Positions 25,733 through 34,993 of a DNA stretch of 64,000 nucleotides are shown here, one piece after another. Under the pieces are notes generated by a model, which was not told where the DNA came from, ran no database searches, and worked only from the letters and a program-made list of their open reading frames with translations. This DNA is from Hydrogenophaga taeniospiralis (GTDB taxonomy: Bacteria > Pseudomonadota > Gammaproteobacteria > Burkholderiales > Burkholderiaceae_C): NCBI RefSeq assembly GCF_020510445.1, contig NZ_JAHBAG010000001.1, positions 1,216,501 through 1,280,500 on the forward strand. Direction: 5' to 3'. Both the position numbers and the translations under genes were made by a program. The first letter of the stretch is position 1, and the number at the start of each line of letters is the position of its first letter.

Positions 25733-28123
25733 ATGACCCAGCATCCGCGCGCGTCCCGAATTCTCAAGTCGGCCCTGTTGGGCATGAGCCTTGTGCTGGC
25801 TGCGGCACTGGGTGTTGTGCCAGCGCAGGCATCGGCCGCGCCGACGGAGGCCACGCGCCTCATCTTCAGCGAAGGCCAGCGCCTCAATCAGCAAGAACTC
25901 TCTGCGGCGCAAGAGGGTGTGCAGGCCAAGAGCACTGTGTCGGCCAGCAGCATCACGCGCGTGCCGGTATACCGCTTCTACAACAGTCAGACCGGTGCGC
26001 ACTTCTTCACGACCTCCGTCAGTGAGCGCGACCACATTCAGGCGACCATGCCGCAGATGGCTTATGAAGGCATCGCCTTCGAAGTCAGCAGCACCGCCTC
26101 CAGCGGGCTCGATCCGGTCTATCGGTTCTACAACCCGTCCACTGGGGTTCACTTCTACACCATCAGTGAGTCCGAGAAAGACCACCTGGTGGCCAACGCA
26201 CCCTTCATGCAGCTCGAAGGTGTTGCCTACTACGCCAGCAAGCTTGCGGGTTCAGGCCGAAGGGCTCTGTACCGTTTTTACGTGGCCTCGGGCGGGTTTC
26301 ACTTCTACACGGTCAGCGAAAGTGAGAAAAACTACGTGGTGGCCAACTTGCCCAACTACCAGTACGAAGGCATCGGCTACTACGTGCTGGGAGCCAACCA
26401 GGCCCCCACGGTGGCCCTCACCAGCCCCACCACTGGCGCCAGCTTCGCCGCCCCGGCCGGCATCACGCTGAGCGCACAAGCCGAAGACACCGACGGTAGC
26501 ATCGCCAGCGTGGCCTTCTACAACGGCGCCACCTTGCTGGGCACGGACACCACAGCGCCCTACAGCTTCAGCTGGGCCAATGTGCCAACCGGCAGCTACA
26601 GCCTTACCGCCAGAGCCACCGACAACAACGGAGCGACCACGACCAGTGCGGCTGTGAGCGCCACGGTAAGCGCAGTCAATCAGCCTCCCACCGTTGCACT
26701 GACCAGCCCAACAACGGGCGCCAGCTTCACCGCCCCGGCCAGCATCGCCCTCACCGCCAACGCAGCAGACAGCGACGGCACAGTGGCCAGCGTGGCCTTC
26801 TACAACGGCGCCACCCTGCTGGGCAGCGACACCAGCGCGCCCTACAGCTTCAGCTGGAGCAACGTGGCGGCCGGCAGCTACAGCATCACCGCCGTGGCCA
26901 CCGACAACAGCGGCGCCACGACCACCAGTGCGGCGGTGAGCGTGACCGTGGGGGCGACCAACACACCGCCCACGGTCAACCTGACCGCGCCACTCACCGG
27001 AGCCAGCTTCACCGCCCCGGCCAGCATCGCCCTCACCGCCAACGCAGCAGACAGCGACGGCAGTGTCGCCAGCGTGGCCTTCTACAACGGCGCCACCCTG
27101 CTGAGCACCGACACCACAGCGCCCTACGCCTACAGCTGGACCGGCGTGGCCGCAGGCAGCTACAGCCTCACCGCAGTAGCCACCGACAACCAGGGGGCCA
27201 CGACCACCAGTGCGCCGGTAACCGTGACCGTGAGCAGTGGCCCCATTGAAATCACCTACATCCACACCGACATCAGCGGCAGCCCGCTGGCGGCGACGAA
27301 TGCCAACGGCAACATCGTGTGGAAAGAGAACTACCAGGCCTACGGCGAGCGCCAACTGCAGCAGCCCGGCAGCGAGGGGCAGGGGCAGTGGTTCCATGGC
27401 AAGCAAGCCGATGCGAGCACGGGGCTGCAGTACTTCGGTGCGCGCTACTACGACCCGGCGGTGGGCCGCTTCATGGGCGTGGACCCGGTGGGCTTCCAGG
27501 AAGACAATCTGAACAGCTTCAACCGGTATGCGTATGGCAACAACAATCCGGTGAAGTATCTGGATCCGGATGGGAACAGTGCTGAGGAAGTAAAAGTCTG
27601 GGTTGCAAATTGGTGGAGCATGTCCCTTGCGGGCTTTCAGTCTGCGACTCCCGGAGAAACTGCTCTTAAAGTCCTTGAAGGCAGCCCTGCAGGAGCGGGT
27701 GCAATAGGTGGTGCCGGGTTTTTCTTTAAGGGCGGGGCTGGTGTTGCAAAGGGTGTAAGCGCCACAAAGGGCATTCCGGGCATAGACAAACCGTTCAGAG
27801 CAGCCAACGCACTGCATCCGCCGAATGCTGCCGTGGTCGAGAAAATGAATAGCCTACGGATCTGTAGCGGGACGGACTGCTCCGAGATTGCCAGTGCTCT
27901 GCGAGCTACGGCTGGTGAAGGGCGGATACTGCGGGTGACGGGTCAAGGTGGTAGTGATTTGCGCTTGATGGAGTACGGAAAGATCGACGGTGGCTTCAAA
28001 TACCACGAGGTCTTCACGGACGGTAAATACATCTACGATCCGCGACTTAGCAACTCAGCAGTTCCGAAGGGTGACTGGACGCGAATGATTCAAGACCTCA
28101 ATCCAGGAGCGGTAGTCAAATGA
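25733..28123 (+). CDS. Secreted DUF5648-Ig-Rhs core protein with papain-like toxin tip (toxin 2)
   Basis: The protein has 796 residues with a signal peptide (SALLGMSLVLAAALGVVPAQA). Three DUF5648-type repeats follow (YRFYNSQTGAHFFT, YRFYNPSTGVHFYT, YRFYVASGGFHFYT, each with an SESEK-like helix and a YEGI/LEGV strand), then three Big_7 Ig repeats, then the same Rhs core as toxin 1 (YIHTDISGSPLAATNANG to LDPDG). The tip contains C711 and C716 (RICSGTDCSEIA), H758 (KYHEVF) and D769 (YIYDPR): a Cys-His-Asp order and His-x10-Asp spacing like papain-fold peptidase/deamidase toxins. The tip DNA is less GC-rich than the Ig part. The stop overlaps the next gene (ATGA). The enzyme class is inferred from motif order only. 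Confidence 0.8.
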   Translation: MTQHPRASRILKSALLGMSLVLAAALGVVPAQASAAPTEATRLIFSEGQRLNQQELSAAQEGVQAKSTVSASSITRVPVYRFYNSQTGAHFFTTSVSERDHIQATMPQMAYEGIAFEVSSTASSGLDPVYRFYNPSTGVHFYTISESEKDHLVANAPFMQLEGVAYYASKLAGSGRRALYRFYVASGGFHFYTVSESEKNYVVANLPNYQYEGIGYYVLGANQAPTVALTSPTTGASFAAPAGITLSAQAEDTDGSIASVAFYNGATLLGTDTTAPYSFSWANVPTGSYSLTARATDNNGATTTSAAVSATVSAVNQPPTVALTSPTTGASFTAPASIALTANAADSDGTVASVAFYNGATLLGSDTSAPYSFSWSNVAAGSYSITAVATDNSGATTTSAAVSVTVGATNTPPTVNLTAPLTGASFTAPASIALTANAADSDGSVASVAFYNGATLLSTDTTAPYAYSWTGVAAGSYSLTAVATDNQGATTTSAPVTVTVSSGPIEITYIHTDISGSPLAATNANGNIVWKENYQAYGERQLQQPGSEGQGQWFHGKQADASTGLQYFGARYYDPAVGRFMGVDPVGFQEDNLNSFNRYAYGNNNPVKYLDPDGNSAEEVKVWVANWWSMSLAGFQSATPGETALKVLEGSPAGAGAIGGAGFFFKGGAGVAKGVSATKGIPGIDKPFRAANALHPPNAAVVEKMNSLRICSGTDCSEIASALRATAGEGRILRVTGQGGSDLRLMEYGKIDGGFKYHEVFTDGKYIYDPRLSNSAVPKGDWTRMIQDLNPGAVVK
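27251..27573 (+). repeat. 323-bp Rhs-core repeat, copy 2
   Basis: It is the same length as, and nearly identical to, 19882-20204. Copy 2 ends LDPDG where copy 1 has LDSDG. Confidence 0.85.
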
Positions 28124-28533
28124 AAGCCACTGGCAGAGAAGTCATTGATGTGATCGAGAAGGTCATCGACTTGGAATGGTTTCGGTATGGAAGGGCAGAG
28201 GCGGATGGTGTTACGACCCACGTGCCGATCACCGTGTGGCGGTTTAAGTCGGCCGGCGCAGCTGATGAAGTGGCCAATCGCATCATTAACGCGCTTCGCT
28301 TTGTACTGAACGCCTTCTCGGGCAACGTGCACTGGACACTGAGGTTCTCAGAAAGGAACTGGGTGCTACTGCCGACGCAGGTCCAAGAACTGGAGAATTC
28401 GGGGCGGTTCAGAACGGATGGAGACCTCATGGATCATCTTTACCGTGAGGATCCCAGTCTCGGTCGCAAGGCCCACGAGGATCTTGCTGCGATTGCTGAT
28501 GGACTAGCTCGCCAGTTGCGGATTTCAGACTGA
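28120..28533 (+). CDS. Putative immunity protein for toxin 2
   Basis: The protein has 137 residues and no signal peptide. It starts within the stop codon of toxin gene 2 (4-bp overlap). It has an alpha/beta look: an N-terminal helix (GREVIDVIEKVIDLEWFRYG), a strand-rich middle (THVPITVWRFKS; VHWTLRFSERNWVLLP) and an acidic helical C-terminus. I do not recognise the family. The immunity role is inferred from overlap and position. Confidence 0.6.
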   Translation: MKATGREVIDVIEKVIDLEWFRYGRAEADGVTTHVPITVWRFKSAGAADEVANRIINALRFVLNAFSGNVHWTLRFSERNWVLLPTQVQELENSGRFRTDGDLMDHLYREDPSLGRKAHEDLAAIADGLARQLRISD

Positions 28534-28611
28534 ACACTTGTTACAAAGGGTGGGCGGGCTCTAATCCGAAGTGCAACACCCAGAATCGAAGAGCGCCGAA
28601 AGCCAAAGCTA

Positions 28612-28646
28612 CCCCTGACCCCTGACCCCTGACCCCTGACCCCTGC
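28612..28646. repeat. Five 7-bp tandem repeats, G-quadruplex-prone on the minus strand
   Basis: CCCCTGA repeats four times, followed by CCCCTGC (28612-28646). The minus strand therefore has five runs of four G separated by 3-nt loops, a textbook G-quadruplex pattern. It sits between the convergent ends of the immunity gene and the secretion operon, 7 bp from the last pseudopilin stop. Confidence 0.9.
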
Positions 28647-28652
28647 CCAAAC

Positions 28653-29174
28653 TCAGGGCGCCCGCAAAGCCGGCATCCCAGCCACCTGTGCCGCAGGCAG
28701 GCCAAACACCCAGTCGCTGTAGCGTTGCGCCTGCTCGAAGCGGGCGTGGGCCGCGTCGAAGCCATGGGTCTTCAGCGGAGGGCGTTCCGACAGGCTGTGG
28801 ATGCCGACGATGCGCCCGGCTGCGTCGTGGATCAGCCCCCATTGCGCCTGCCCCGTGATGGGGTCGGCGTAGAGCTTGCGCAGGTGGCGCCGCAGGCCGG
28901 GTGTGCGGGGGTCTTTGAGCAGGTCTTCAAGCGCCATCGGGCCGGCCAGCGTCAGCGGCGTGGGCGCCCGTGGGGTGTTTTCGCCCGGCGGGCGCACCCC
29001 CGCATAGCTGTGCAGCGCGTTTTCAAAAGCCTGCCCCACGTACAGCAGCTCGCGCTCGGCGCTGCGTTGGCCCATGGCGCTGCCGCGTGAGAGCGCGCTG
29101 GCGCCGGTGGCGGCCACGATAGCCACCGCCACCAGCAGCAAGACGTAGGCGAATCCGCGTTCACCAGTCCGCAT
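28653..29174 (-). CDS. Type II secretion pseudopilin-like protein
   Basis: The protein has 173 residues starting MRTGERGFAYVLLLVAVAIVA: a short basic leader, G-F junction and hydrophobic helix as in prepilins, but lacking the usual TLIE sequence (FAYVLLL instead). The C-terminal part has ADPITGQAQWGLI, a pattern seen in GspG/H-like periplasmic domains. It is the last gene of the operon and overlaps the preceding gene by 14 bp. A longer frame upstream is rejected because the leader peptide fits here. Confidence 0.65.
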   Translation of the reverse strand: MRTGERGFAYVLLLVAVAIVAATGASALSRGSAMGQRSAERELLYVGQAFENALHSYAGVRPPGENTPRAPTPLTLAGPMALEDLLKDPRTPGLRRHLRKLYADPITGQAQWGLIHDAAGRIVGIHSLSERPPLKTHGFDAAHARFEQAQRYSDWVFGLPAAQVAGMPALRAP

Positions 29175-29559
29175 ATGGCTCTCCGGAGCGCGCGGTGCCC
29201 GGCGCGCCGCTGTGGATGTCGTAGACCTGGCCCTCCTGGCCGTCGGGGACTTCGACCACGCGCCAGGTGGTGGCGGATTCGGTGATCGGGTCCACCGGCA
29301 GGGCCCGCAGGTACCGGGTTTCAACCAGCTCTTCCAGGCTTTCCGGGTAGCGGCCTTTGTCGCCGTGGAAGCTGTCGATGACTTGCCGCACGGTCCGCAG
29401 GTTTTCCCGCAGGGTGGCTTCCTTGGATACGTCGATCTGCCGCGTGTACCGGGGCGAGACGAGCATGAGCAGCGTGGCCACGATGGCCAGCACCACCAGG
29501 AGCTCGATCAGGGTGAAGCCGTGGCGGCGATGCGATGGGGTGAGAGGCCGGCCGGTCAT
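29161..29559 (-). CDS. GspG-like pseudopilin
   Basis: The protein has 132 residues. HRRHGFTLIELLVVLAIVATLL is a classic type IV prepilin cleavage site (G|FTLIE) and helix. The C-terminal domain has KGRYPESLEELVETRYLRALPVDP in segments typical of GspG. It follows the preceding pseudopilin with a 3-bp gap, is cleaved by a prepilin peptidase encoded elsewhere, and would be part of the pseudopilus. Confidence 0.8.
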   Translation of the reverse strand: MTGRPLTPSHRRHGFTLIELLVVLAIVATLLMLVSPRYTRQIDVSKEATLRENLRTVRQVIDSFHGDKGRYPESLEELVETRYLRALPVDPITESATTWRVVEVPDGQEGQVYDIHSGAPGTARSGEPYADW

Positions 29560-29562
29560 GAC

Positions 29563-30087
29563 TCACCACGCCTTGAGCGGCACGCCATTGAGTCCGACCA
29601 GTTCTGAGCGCGAATACACGTCGTACACGTCGTCGCCGGCCTGGGGGTCCTGTGCGTCGCTGGCGTAGGCGCGCAGGCCCCAGGTGTCGGCGTTTGACGC
29701 CTGTGCATCGGCGTGGAATGGGTCGCGCGGAATGCGCCGCAGAAAGTACATCTTTGTGCGCTTGGGGTGGCGCCTGTCCTCGACTCCGTCGACCAGAATG
29801 TCCAGATCGGGCGGGTAGCCGGTGTCACCGGCTTGCCGGGTGATCCGGCCTTCATCCACCGCCCGCTTGTAGGCGTCGATGGCGTCGCGGATTTCTCGCA
29901 GGGCCAGCCGAAGCTCTTGTTCCTTGTGCCGCTGCCCCACGACCTGTGCCGTGGGCACCACGAGGGTGGCCAGCACGGCCAGGATGCCCAGGGTCACCAT
30001 GAGTTCGATCAGGGTGAAGCCGCGGGAAGGGCGCGGGCCTGCGGCCGGGTGTGGCACCGCGGCCAGGGGCGGTGGGGCCCAGATCAT
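29563..30087 (-). CDS. GspG/H-like pseudopilin
   Basis: The protein has 174 residues. The prepilin motif [20 protein letters not shown] comes after an unusually long Pro-rich leader of about 23 residues. The periplasmic part includes [18 protein letters not shown] and [11 protein letters not shown], typical of major-pseudopilin-like folds. It overlaps the secretin stop by 4 bp. Confidence 0.8.
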   Translation of the reverse strand: MIWAPPPLAAVPHPAAGPRPSRGFTLIELMVTLGILAVLATLVVPTAQVVGQRHKEQELRLALREIRDAIDAYKRAVDEGRITRQAGDTGYPPDLDILVDGVEDRRHPKRTKMYFLRRIPRDPFHADAQASNADTWGLRAYASDAQDPQAGDDVYDVYSRSELVGLNGVPLKAW

Positions 30088-32426
30088 GGGGTCACCACAA
30101 GCTTCATGGGCGGTGGTGGTGGCAGCTCAAGGGTCGCGCTCTGCAAGCCCACGGGCGCTGCCGCCGTCACGCCCAACGCGGTCTCGGGCGGCGACGAGCT
30201 CAACACCCGCACATTGAAGGTGGCCACCACGCCGGAGCCGCTGACGCCGCTCTCTGCCGCCGTGGTGGAGGTCAACACCACCTGCCCGGCGGGGTCCACC
30301 CGGTGCGCGAAGCTGCTCTTGCCGCCGCTGCGTTTGAAGAGGGTGCCCTCGCTGACCGACAGGATCTGCAGCGCCTTCGGATCGAAGGCGACCGATACCG
30401 GCAGGCTGACCACCGGTTGTTCGGACTGCAGGACCAGCTGGATCGCGACGGTGTCGCCCTTGCGGACCCGGCTGGGGCCTTGCCAGCGCATGCGGGTGGC
30501 TCCCGTTTCGGGGTCGGCGCCGTTGCCTGCGGGGTCGGCGCGGTCCTGGGCTTCTGGCTGGGCTTCACCGCTGCCGGGTGCGCCCGGCAGCGGCGGGGCC
30601 AGAGCGGGGCCGCGTGCGGGCTCGGCCCGCGCGTCAGCGGCAATGGCGCCGGCCGGGAACGATGCGCCCAGAGAGGCTTCGGTGCCCGAGTCGAACTCCA
30701 GCGTGGATGCGCCCGGGCGCTGGATGTTGCGCAGGATGCGGGGGGTGATCGACAGCACGATCTCGGTCTTGTTTTCGTCGTCGAGGTGGCTACCGAACAG
30801 CCGGCCGGCAATAGGCAACTCCCCGAGCCCGGGGACCTTGTTCGCCGCCGAGCGTTCCTCGTTGCTGAGCAGGCCGGCCAGCACCTGGTTTTCCCCATCC
30901 TTGAGCCGAAGCACGGTCTGGGCGGAGCGGGTCCCGATGCGGTAGGCCACCGAACCGGCCTGGGTCTTGAGCTGATCGACGATGGTGCTCACCTCGAGCG
31001 CCACATTGATCGCCACCTCGCCGTCCACGTAGACCGTGGGCTCCACGTCCAGCTTGAGGCCCACATCCACGTAGGTGATCGACTCGGCCACGAAGCCCGT
31101 GGCGCTGGACGTGCTGGTGATGTTGGGCACGCGGTCGCCGATCAGGATTTTTGCCTTTTGCCGGTTGCGCACACGAATGCGCGGGTTGGCCAGGATTTCA
31201 CCGTCGGAGTCCACCTTGCGGGCATTGATGCTCGTGCTACCCACCGACGCGCCGATGGTCCGGCCCGTGCGGTCCCGGCCCACGCTCCAGAGATCGGCCA
31301 GTGTCAGCCCGCTTTCGTTGGCGCCCAGGGGGGTCAGGCTGAGTTGATCGGGCCAGCGAACGCCCAGCTCCAGCAGGCGTTTGCGGTTGACTTCGAGCAC
31401 CTCGACTTCCAGCATCACTTCGGGTTCGGCCACGTCGTGCGCCGCCACCAGCTTTTCGGCCAGGGCAATGGCCTCGGGCGTGTCGCGCATGACCAGCATG
31501 TTCAGCTTGTCGTCGGACACGAGGTCGCGCGTTTTCAGGATGGTCTTGAGCGTGGCCGCGACGGTCTTGGCTTCGGCGTTCGAGAGATAGAACACCCGGA
31601 CCTTCAAGGGTTGGTATTCGCGCACCTTGGCTTGCGTGCTGGGGTGGATCAGCACGGTGTTGCCGTCCAGCACCTGCTGCTCAAGCTGGTTGGTGAGCAA
31701 TGTCAGGCGGATGGCGGCGTCGATGGTGGAGTTCCTGAGGTAGATCGACGTCTTCTGATCGAGCTTGACCTCCCGGTCGAAGAGGAAGTTGATGCCGGAT
31801 GAGCGCGAGATCACCTCGAACACCGACTTCAGGGGCGCGTCCTTGAACTCGATGGTGATGGGCTTTCGAAAGGCGTCGCTGAGGTTTTGGCGGTTGCCGC
31901 CCCGTTTGTCAGCGTCGGCTTTGTCAAGCGCCTGGGCGATGCGCAAAGCATCGGGTTGGCGTGGGTCTTCGATCAGGATCTGCCGGACGTGGTTGCGTGC
32001 TTTGTCCCACTCCTTGCGCGCCATGGCGGCTTTGGCCGCGGCAGCCCACTCCCGGTGCCGGTCTTGTGTTTCCAGTGCATGCAGCAGGTCGCCCGAACGA
32101 CCGGCGGCCCTGGACGTGGTGGGGGTACTCGTGAGTGCCTGGCGGGCCTGCTCGGTCTGACCGCGGTCCAGGGCCTGCTGCACTTGGGTGCGCTCTTGAT
32201 GCGCGGCGGCGTCCTTGGCATTGGAGGTTGCCAGTCGGTAGCGGGCGGAGTCTGGCTCCAGCTGGCTGGCCTGCTCGAACCGTTGGGCGGCTTCGGCGTG
32301 CTGCCCGGCGCGGGTCAGGCGCTGGCCTTGAAAATTTTCCCATTGCGCCGCACAGCCCGAGAGCAGCACAACGATGGCCAAGCTCTGGCAGGTCCAGCGT
32401 GCGGTCAGACGACTCGGGGCCTTCAT
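30084..32426 (-). CDS. Secretin (GspD/MshL-like) with C-terminal cohesin domain
   Basis: The protein has 780 residues. It is a lipoprotein by its leader (VVLLSGC). A TPR-like N-terminal region (residues ~30-180) precedes a short N-domain ([22 protein letters not shown]) and the secretin barrel ([19 protein letters not shown] to [16 protein letters not shown]). After a Pro/Ala linker, the last ~130 residues ([30 protein letters not shown] in part, then [11 protein letters not shown]) resemble a cohesin fold. It should form the outer-membrane gate of the machine. It overlaps genes on both sides by 4 bp. Confidence 0.85.
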   Translation of the reverse strand: MKAPSRLTARWTCQSLAIVVLLSGCAAQWENFQGQRLTRAGQHAEAAQRFEQASQLEPDSARYRLATSNAKDAAAHQERTQVQQALDRGQTEQARQALTSTPTTSRAAGRSGDLLHALETQDRHREWAAAAKAAMARKEWDKARNHVRQILIEDPRQPDALRIAQALDKADADKRGGNRQNLSDAFRKPITIEFKDAPLKSVFEVISRSSGINFLFDREVKLDQKTSIYLRNSTIDAAIRLTLLTNQLEQQVLDGNTVLIHPSTQAKVREYQPLKVRVFYLSNAEAKTVAATLKTILKTRDLVSDDKLNMLVMRDTPEAIALAEKLVAAHDVAEPEVMLEVEVLEVNRKRLLELGVRWPDQLSLTPLGANESGLTLADLWSVGRDRTGRTIGASVGSTSINARKVDSDGEILANPRIRVRNRQKAKILIGDRVPNITSTSSATGFVAESITYVDVGLKLDVEPTVYVDGEVAINVALEVSTIVDQLKTQAGSVAYRIGTRSAQTVLRLKDGENQVLAGLLSNEERSAANKVPGLGELPIAGRLFGSHLDDENKTEIVLSITPRILRNIQRPGASTLEFDSGTEASLGASFPAGAIAADARAEPARGPALAPPLPGAPGSGEAQPEAQDRADPAGNGADPETGATRMRWQGPSRVRKGDTVAIQLVLQSEQPVVSLPVSVAFDPKALQILSVSEGTLFKRSGGKSSFAHRVDPAGQVVLTSTTAAESGVSGSGVVATFNVRVLSSSPPETALGVTAAAPVGLQSATLELPPPPPMKLVVTP

Positions 32427-32977
32427 GGGGCTTCTCCGATGTACAGGGTCTGGGTTTGTTCGAGGGGCAGGTAGGTCAGTGTCATGTGGGGTGGTGCGAT
32501 GCGATCAACGCGGTAGCTCTGTGCAAACTGGCTGCCTTCACGGACGATGTGGCTGTGGTCCCCTCGGGCCAGATAGACCTCCCAGGCGGCGCCGTTCCAT
32601 TGCTTGCCGAGCAAGGTGAATGGCAATGGTGGTGCGGTCGGCGGCGGTGGCGGCAGTGGTTTGACCGTGGGTTGTGGCTTGGGTGGGGGCGTCCAGTTGT
32701 GTTGACCGAACAGGTCGATGGGGCCTTGGGTAGCCTGTTCCGCTGCGGGTGCGGCCCAGGCGCTGCGGTCCTGGATGGGCAGCAGCGCCACCACGTCCGT
32801 GGTCGGCTTCTTGTCCTGCTTGGGTCGGGCGCCACCGGCGACCGGTTGCACGATGTCGGCATCCGCCTCGGGCGGTGGGGGTTGCCAAGCGAGCAGGGCC
32901 GACAACCCGAGCAGCGGCAACCACAGCCACCAACGGCGGTGCGCGCCTGTCGGCGCGGGTCTTGTGGTGGTGCTCAA
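32423..32977 (-). CDS. PilP/GspC-like periplasmic connector
   Basis: The protein has 184 residues, with one N-terminal membrane helix (WWLWLPLLGLSALLAW), a long Pro-rich linker and a small C-terminal domain (PFTLLGKQWNGAAWEVYLAR, VREGSQFAQSYRVDRI). This layout matches PilP/GspC proteins that link the inner-membrane platform to the secretin. The start is TTG, with GGGAGGGG just upstream and overlap with the previous stop (TTGA). Confidence 0.65.
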   Translation of the reverse strand: MSTTTRPAPTGAHRRWWLWLPLLGLSALLAWQPPPPEADADIVQPVAGGARPKQDKKPTTDVVALLPIQDRSAWAAPAAEQATQGPIDLFGQHNWTPPPKPQPTVKPLPPPPPTAPPLPFTLLGKQWNGAAWEVYLARGDHSHIVREGSQFAQSYRVDRIAPPHMTLTYLPLEQTQTLYIGEAP

Positions 32978-33582
32978 GATCCCCTCCCGGGCTGGGTTGT
33001 CTTGATCGTCGGCGCCGTGGTGCCCGGCGAAACCCAGATGGACAGCTTGAGCGTGACCTCCGGGCGATCCTGAGCGACGTTCTCGCGCTGGATGACGATC
33101 TGATCGATGCTGAGACCGGGAAACTGCTGCAGGGCTTGCAGCATGAACGCTTTGAGTTGCGGATACCGGGCTTGCACGGGCAGCGTGACCTGCTGCTGGA
33201 CCAGGCCCCCGAATCCTTGGGTGTCTTGCCGGAAATCGGCTTGCTGCAGGTCCAGCTGGTGTTGCGTGCCCAGGGCGTACAGCTGGCGCATGATGCGATT
33301 GACATCGCCCTGGGGGTAGGCGACGCGATACAGGGCGGACAGGGTCTGTTGATCGGGCGAAGCGGGGGCTTTGGGAGCTGCTGGCTGCCGCGCTGCCGTC
33401 GCGATCGAGCTTCGCAATTTGCCGATGCGCACATGGGCCTGCTGCGACTGGGCCTCCACCTGCAGCCGCACCAGATGCGCGGCCAGCGCGATGACCACGG
33501 CGCCCGCCAGCAACAGCATGCCCCAACCGTGTCGCCACAGCCAGACCCCGGTGCGCAGGCGAAGGGATGCGCCCCAATGCAT
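32974..33582 (-). CDS. PilO/GspM-like inner-membrane platform protein
   Basis: The protein has 202 residues: one membrane helix near the N-terminus (GMLLLAGAVVIALAAHLV), a coiled-coil stretch, and a ferredoxin-like periplasmic domain (VTLPVQARYPQLKAFMLQAL; VTLKLSIWVSP). This fits PilO/T2SS-M proteins. ATG 33582 was chosen; an in-frame TTG slightly upstream is nearer to a GAAGG site. Confidence 0.65.
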   Translation of the reverse strand: MHWGASLRLRTGVWLWRHGWGMLLLAGAVVIALAAHLVRLQVEAQSQQAHVRIGKLRSSIATAARQPAAPKAPASPDQQTLSALYRVAYPQGDVNRIMRQLYALGTQHQLDLQQADFRQDTQGFGGLVQQQVTLPVQARYPQLKAFMLQALQQFPGLSIDQIVIQRENVAQDRPEVTLKLSIWVSPGTTAPTIKTTQPGRGS

Positions 33583-33590
33583 GATGAGTC

Positions 33591-34169
33591 TCAAGAGCCT
33601 TCCTTCAGCTTGAGCTGGAATGTCAAGCGAACCGGCCTGTTCGGGTCCTGGTCGTTGGTGCTGTGGCGGCGGTAACTGACATCGCCGAACACGCCTTGGT
33701 GGGCCAGGTCGCCCGCATAGGCGATCACGTGGTCGATGGAGGTGGATTCGGCTTCGATGGTCAGTACGCCATGGCCATCGGGTTCGAGCCGCAGGATGGC
33801 GATCTGGGGGGGAGTGAGCTGCTCGATGGTGGCGAACACCTTGGGCCACGGCGTGTTCAGTCGCTGTATGACGCGGTTGATGCCTTTGCGGGTGTCTGGC
33901 GGCAGTTCCGATGCCTGGTCGGTGGTGCTCGAAACTTCGCGCGTTGATCGGGTCGCGGCATGGGCGATTTGAGTTTGCAGCGCAGACTCGGTGTCGCTCA
34001 ACGCCCGAAATTGGCCCAGGGCGTGCCAGCTTTCCACGGTGGCCCAGCCCGCCAGCGCGAGGGCCACCAGCAGGACCAACCAGGACATCGACTGGCGACG
34101 GGGGAGGCTTGCATGTCCCCACATCCGCAGGGACGGGGAAGCCTCGAACCGGATGGCGTGGTTTTTCAA
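33591..34169 (-). CDS. PilN/GspL-like inner-membrane platform protein
   Basis: The protein has 192 residues. A cytoplasmic leader is followed by a membrane helix (MSWLVLLVALALAGWATV), a coiled-coil region and a small domain (GVLTIEAESTSIDHVIAYAGDL) typical of PilN-like proteins. It overlaps the upstream gene by 4 bp and lies 8 bp from the PilO-like gene. Confidence 0.65.
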   Translation of the reverse strand: MKNHAIRFEASPSLRMWGHASLPRRQSMSWLVLLVALALAGWATVESWHALGQFRALSDTESALQTQIAHAATRSTREVSSTTDQASELPPDTRKGINRVIQRLNTPWPKVFATIEQLTPPQIAILRLEPDGHGVLTIEAESTSIDHVIAYAGDLAHQGVFGDVSYRRHSTNDQDPNRPVRLTFQLKLKEGS

Positions 34170-34993
34170 GGCTGGACTCCCATGTTGAGCAACCGAACGG
34201 CGGCACGCAGGTGGCTGGACGCCTCATCGGGTGGCGGGTCTGCTTCGGGGCCCTGCGGGCCTTGGTTCCATGCGTGCTGCAGTTTTTCGTCAGCCCAGCA
34301 CAGGTTGCGTTGGCCGGGGGTCTGGTGGTGTGTCGTCCCCAGATGCAGCCAGTGCAAGGTTTCGTCAGGCCAGGCCGTTCTCAGGCGCTCGCGCTGCCAT
34401 TCGTCCACCAGGTGCTGTTCGATCAGGGGCGTGGATGCTTGCCCACTGAGCCGCCAACTGCGCAGGTGCAGATGCCTGCCACGGCGCCGGTAGACGATAT
34501 GGGCTTCGAACGGCGTCGTGATGGCACACCAGCCGTCGCGCACGCCCCTGGCGTCAAGGCGGGCAGCTCCAAGCGAAAAGGGCGAGCTGACGATCGGCGC
34601 CTTGCCCATGGCGCTGAACAAGGTCCGTGGCAGCGCCTGGCAGACAAATGGCCGATCGGCTCGCCAGTCTCCTTGCACGACCCAATCCCTCTCGTGATTC
34701 ATGGCGCCCAATCGCTGGTGGGCATGGGCGCGGGCCACGCTCGCCAACTCGGTCAGACTGCGAACACCCTCTGGAACGGGCTGCAGCCACAACGGCATGA
34801 CCGAGCTGCCGATCACCCACAAGGTCCGGCTGGAAGCCTTTGGCGAGAGCAGCTCGGCCCATGCGGCGGACTCAACCGGCGCGTGCCCGGGGATGCATGT
34901 GATGGGCTTGCCGACGTGGGTGTCGGTCCATGCGGTCGAGTGGGGGGCGACGACGACCACCCGCGAAGGGGCATCAGATGGAAAGCGTGACAC
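34166..34993 (-). CDS. Unrecognised protein in the PilM/GspL position of the secretion operon
   Basis: The protein has 275 residues. It has no membrane helix and no signal peptide, and is rich in Trp and His (RTLWVIGSSVMPLWLQPVP; LHWLHLGTTHH). I see no actin-like ATPase motifs, so it is not a clear PilM. Its place between GspE and the PilN-like gene is where PilM or the cytoplasmic part of GspL is normally encoded. It overlaps the GspE-type gene by 20 bp. The function is inferred from position only. Confidence 0.6.
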   Translation of the reverse strand: MSRFPSDAPSRVVVVAPHSTAWTDTHVGKPITCIPGHAPVESAAWAELLSPKASSRTLWVIGSSVMPLWLQPVPEGVRSLTELASVARAHAHQRLGAMNHERDWVVQGDWRADRPFVCQALPRTLFSAMGKAPIVSSPFSLGAARLDARGVRDGWCAITTPFEAHIVYRRRGRHLHLRSWRLSGQASTPLIEQHLVDEWQRERLRTAWPDETLHWLHLGTTHHQTPGQRNLCWADEKLQHAWNQGPQGPEADPPPDEASSHLRAAVRLLNMGVQP

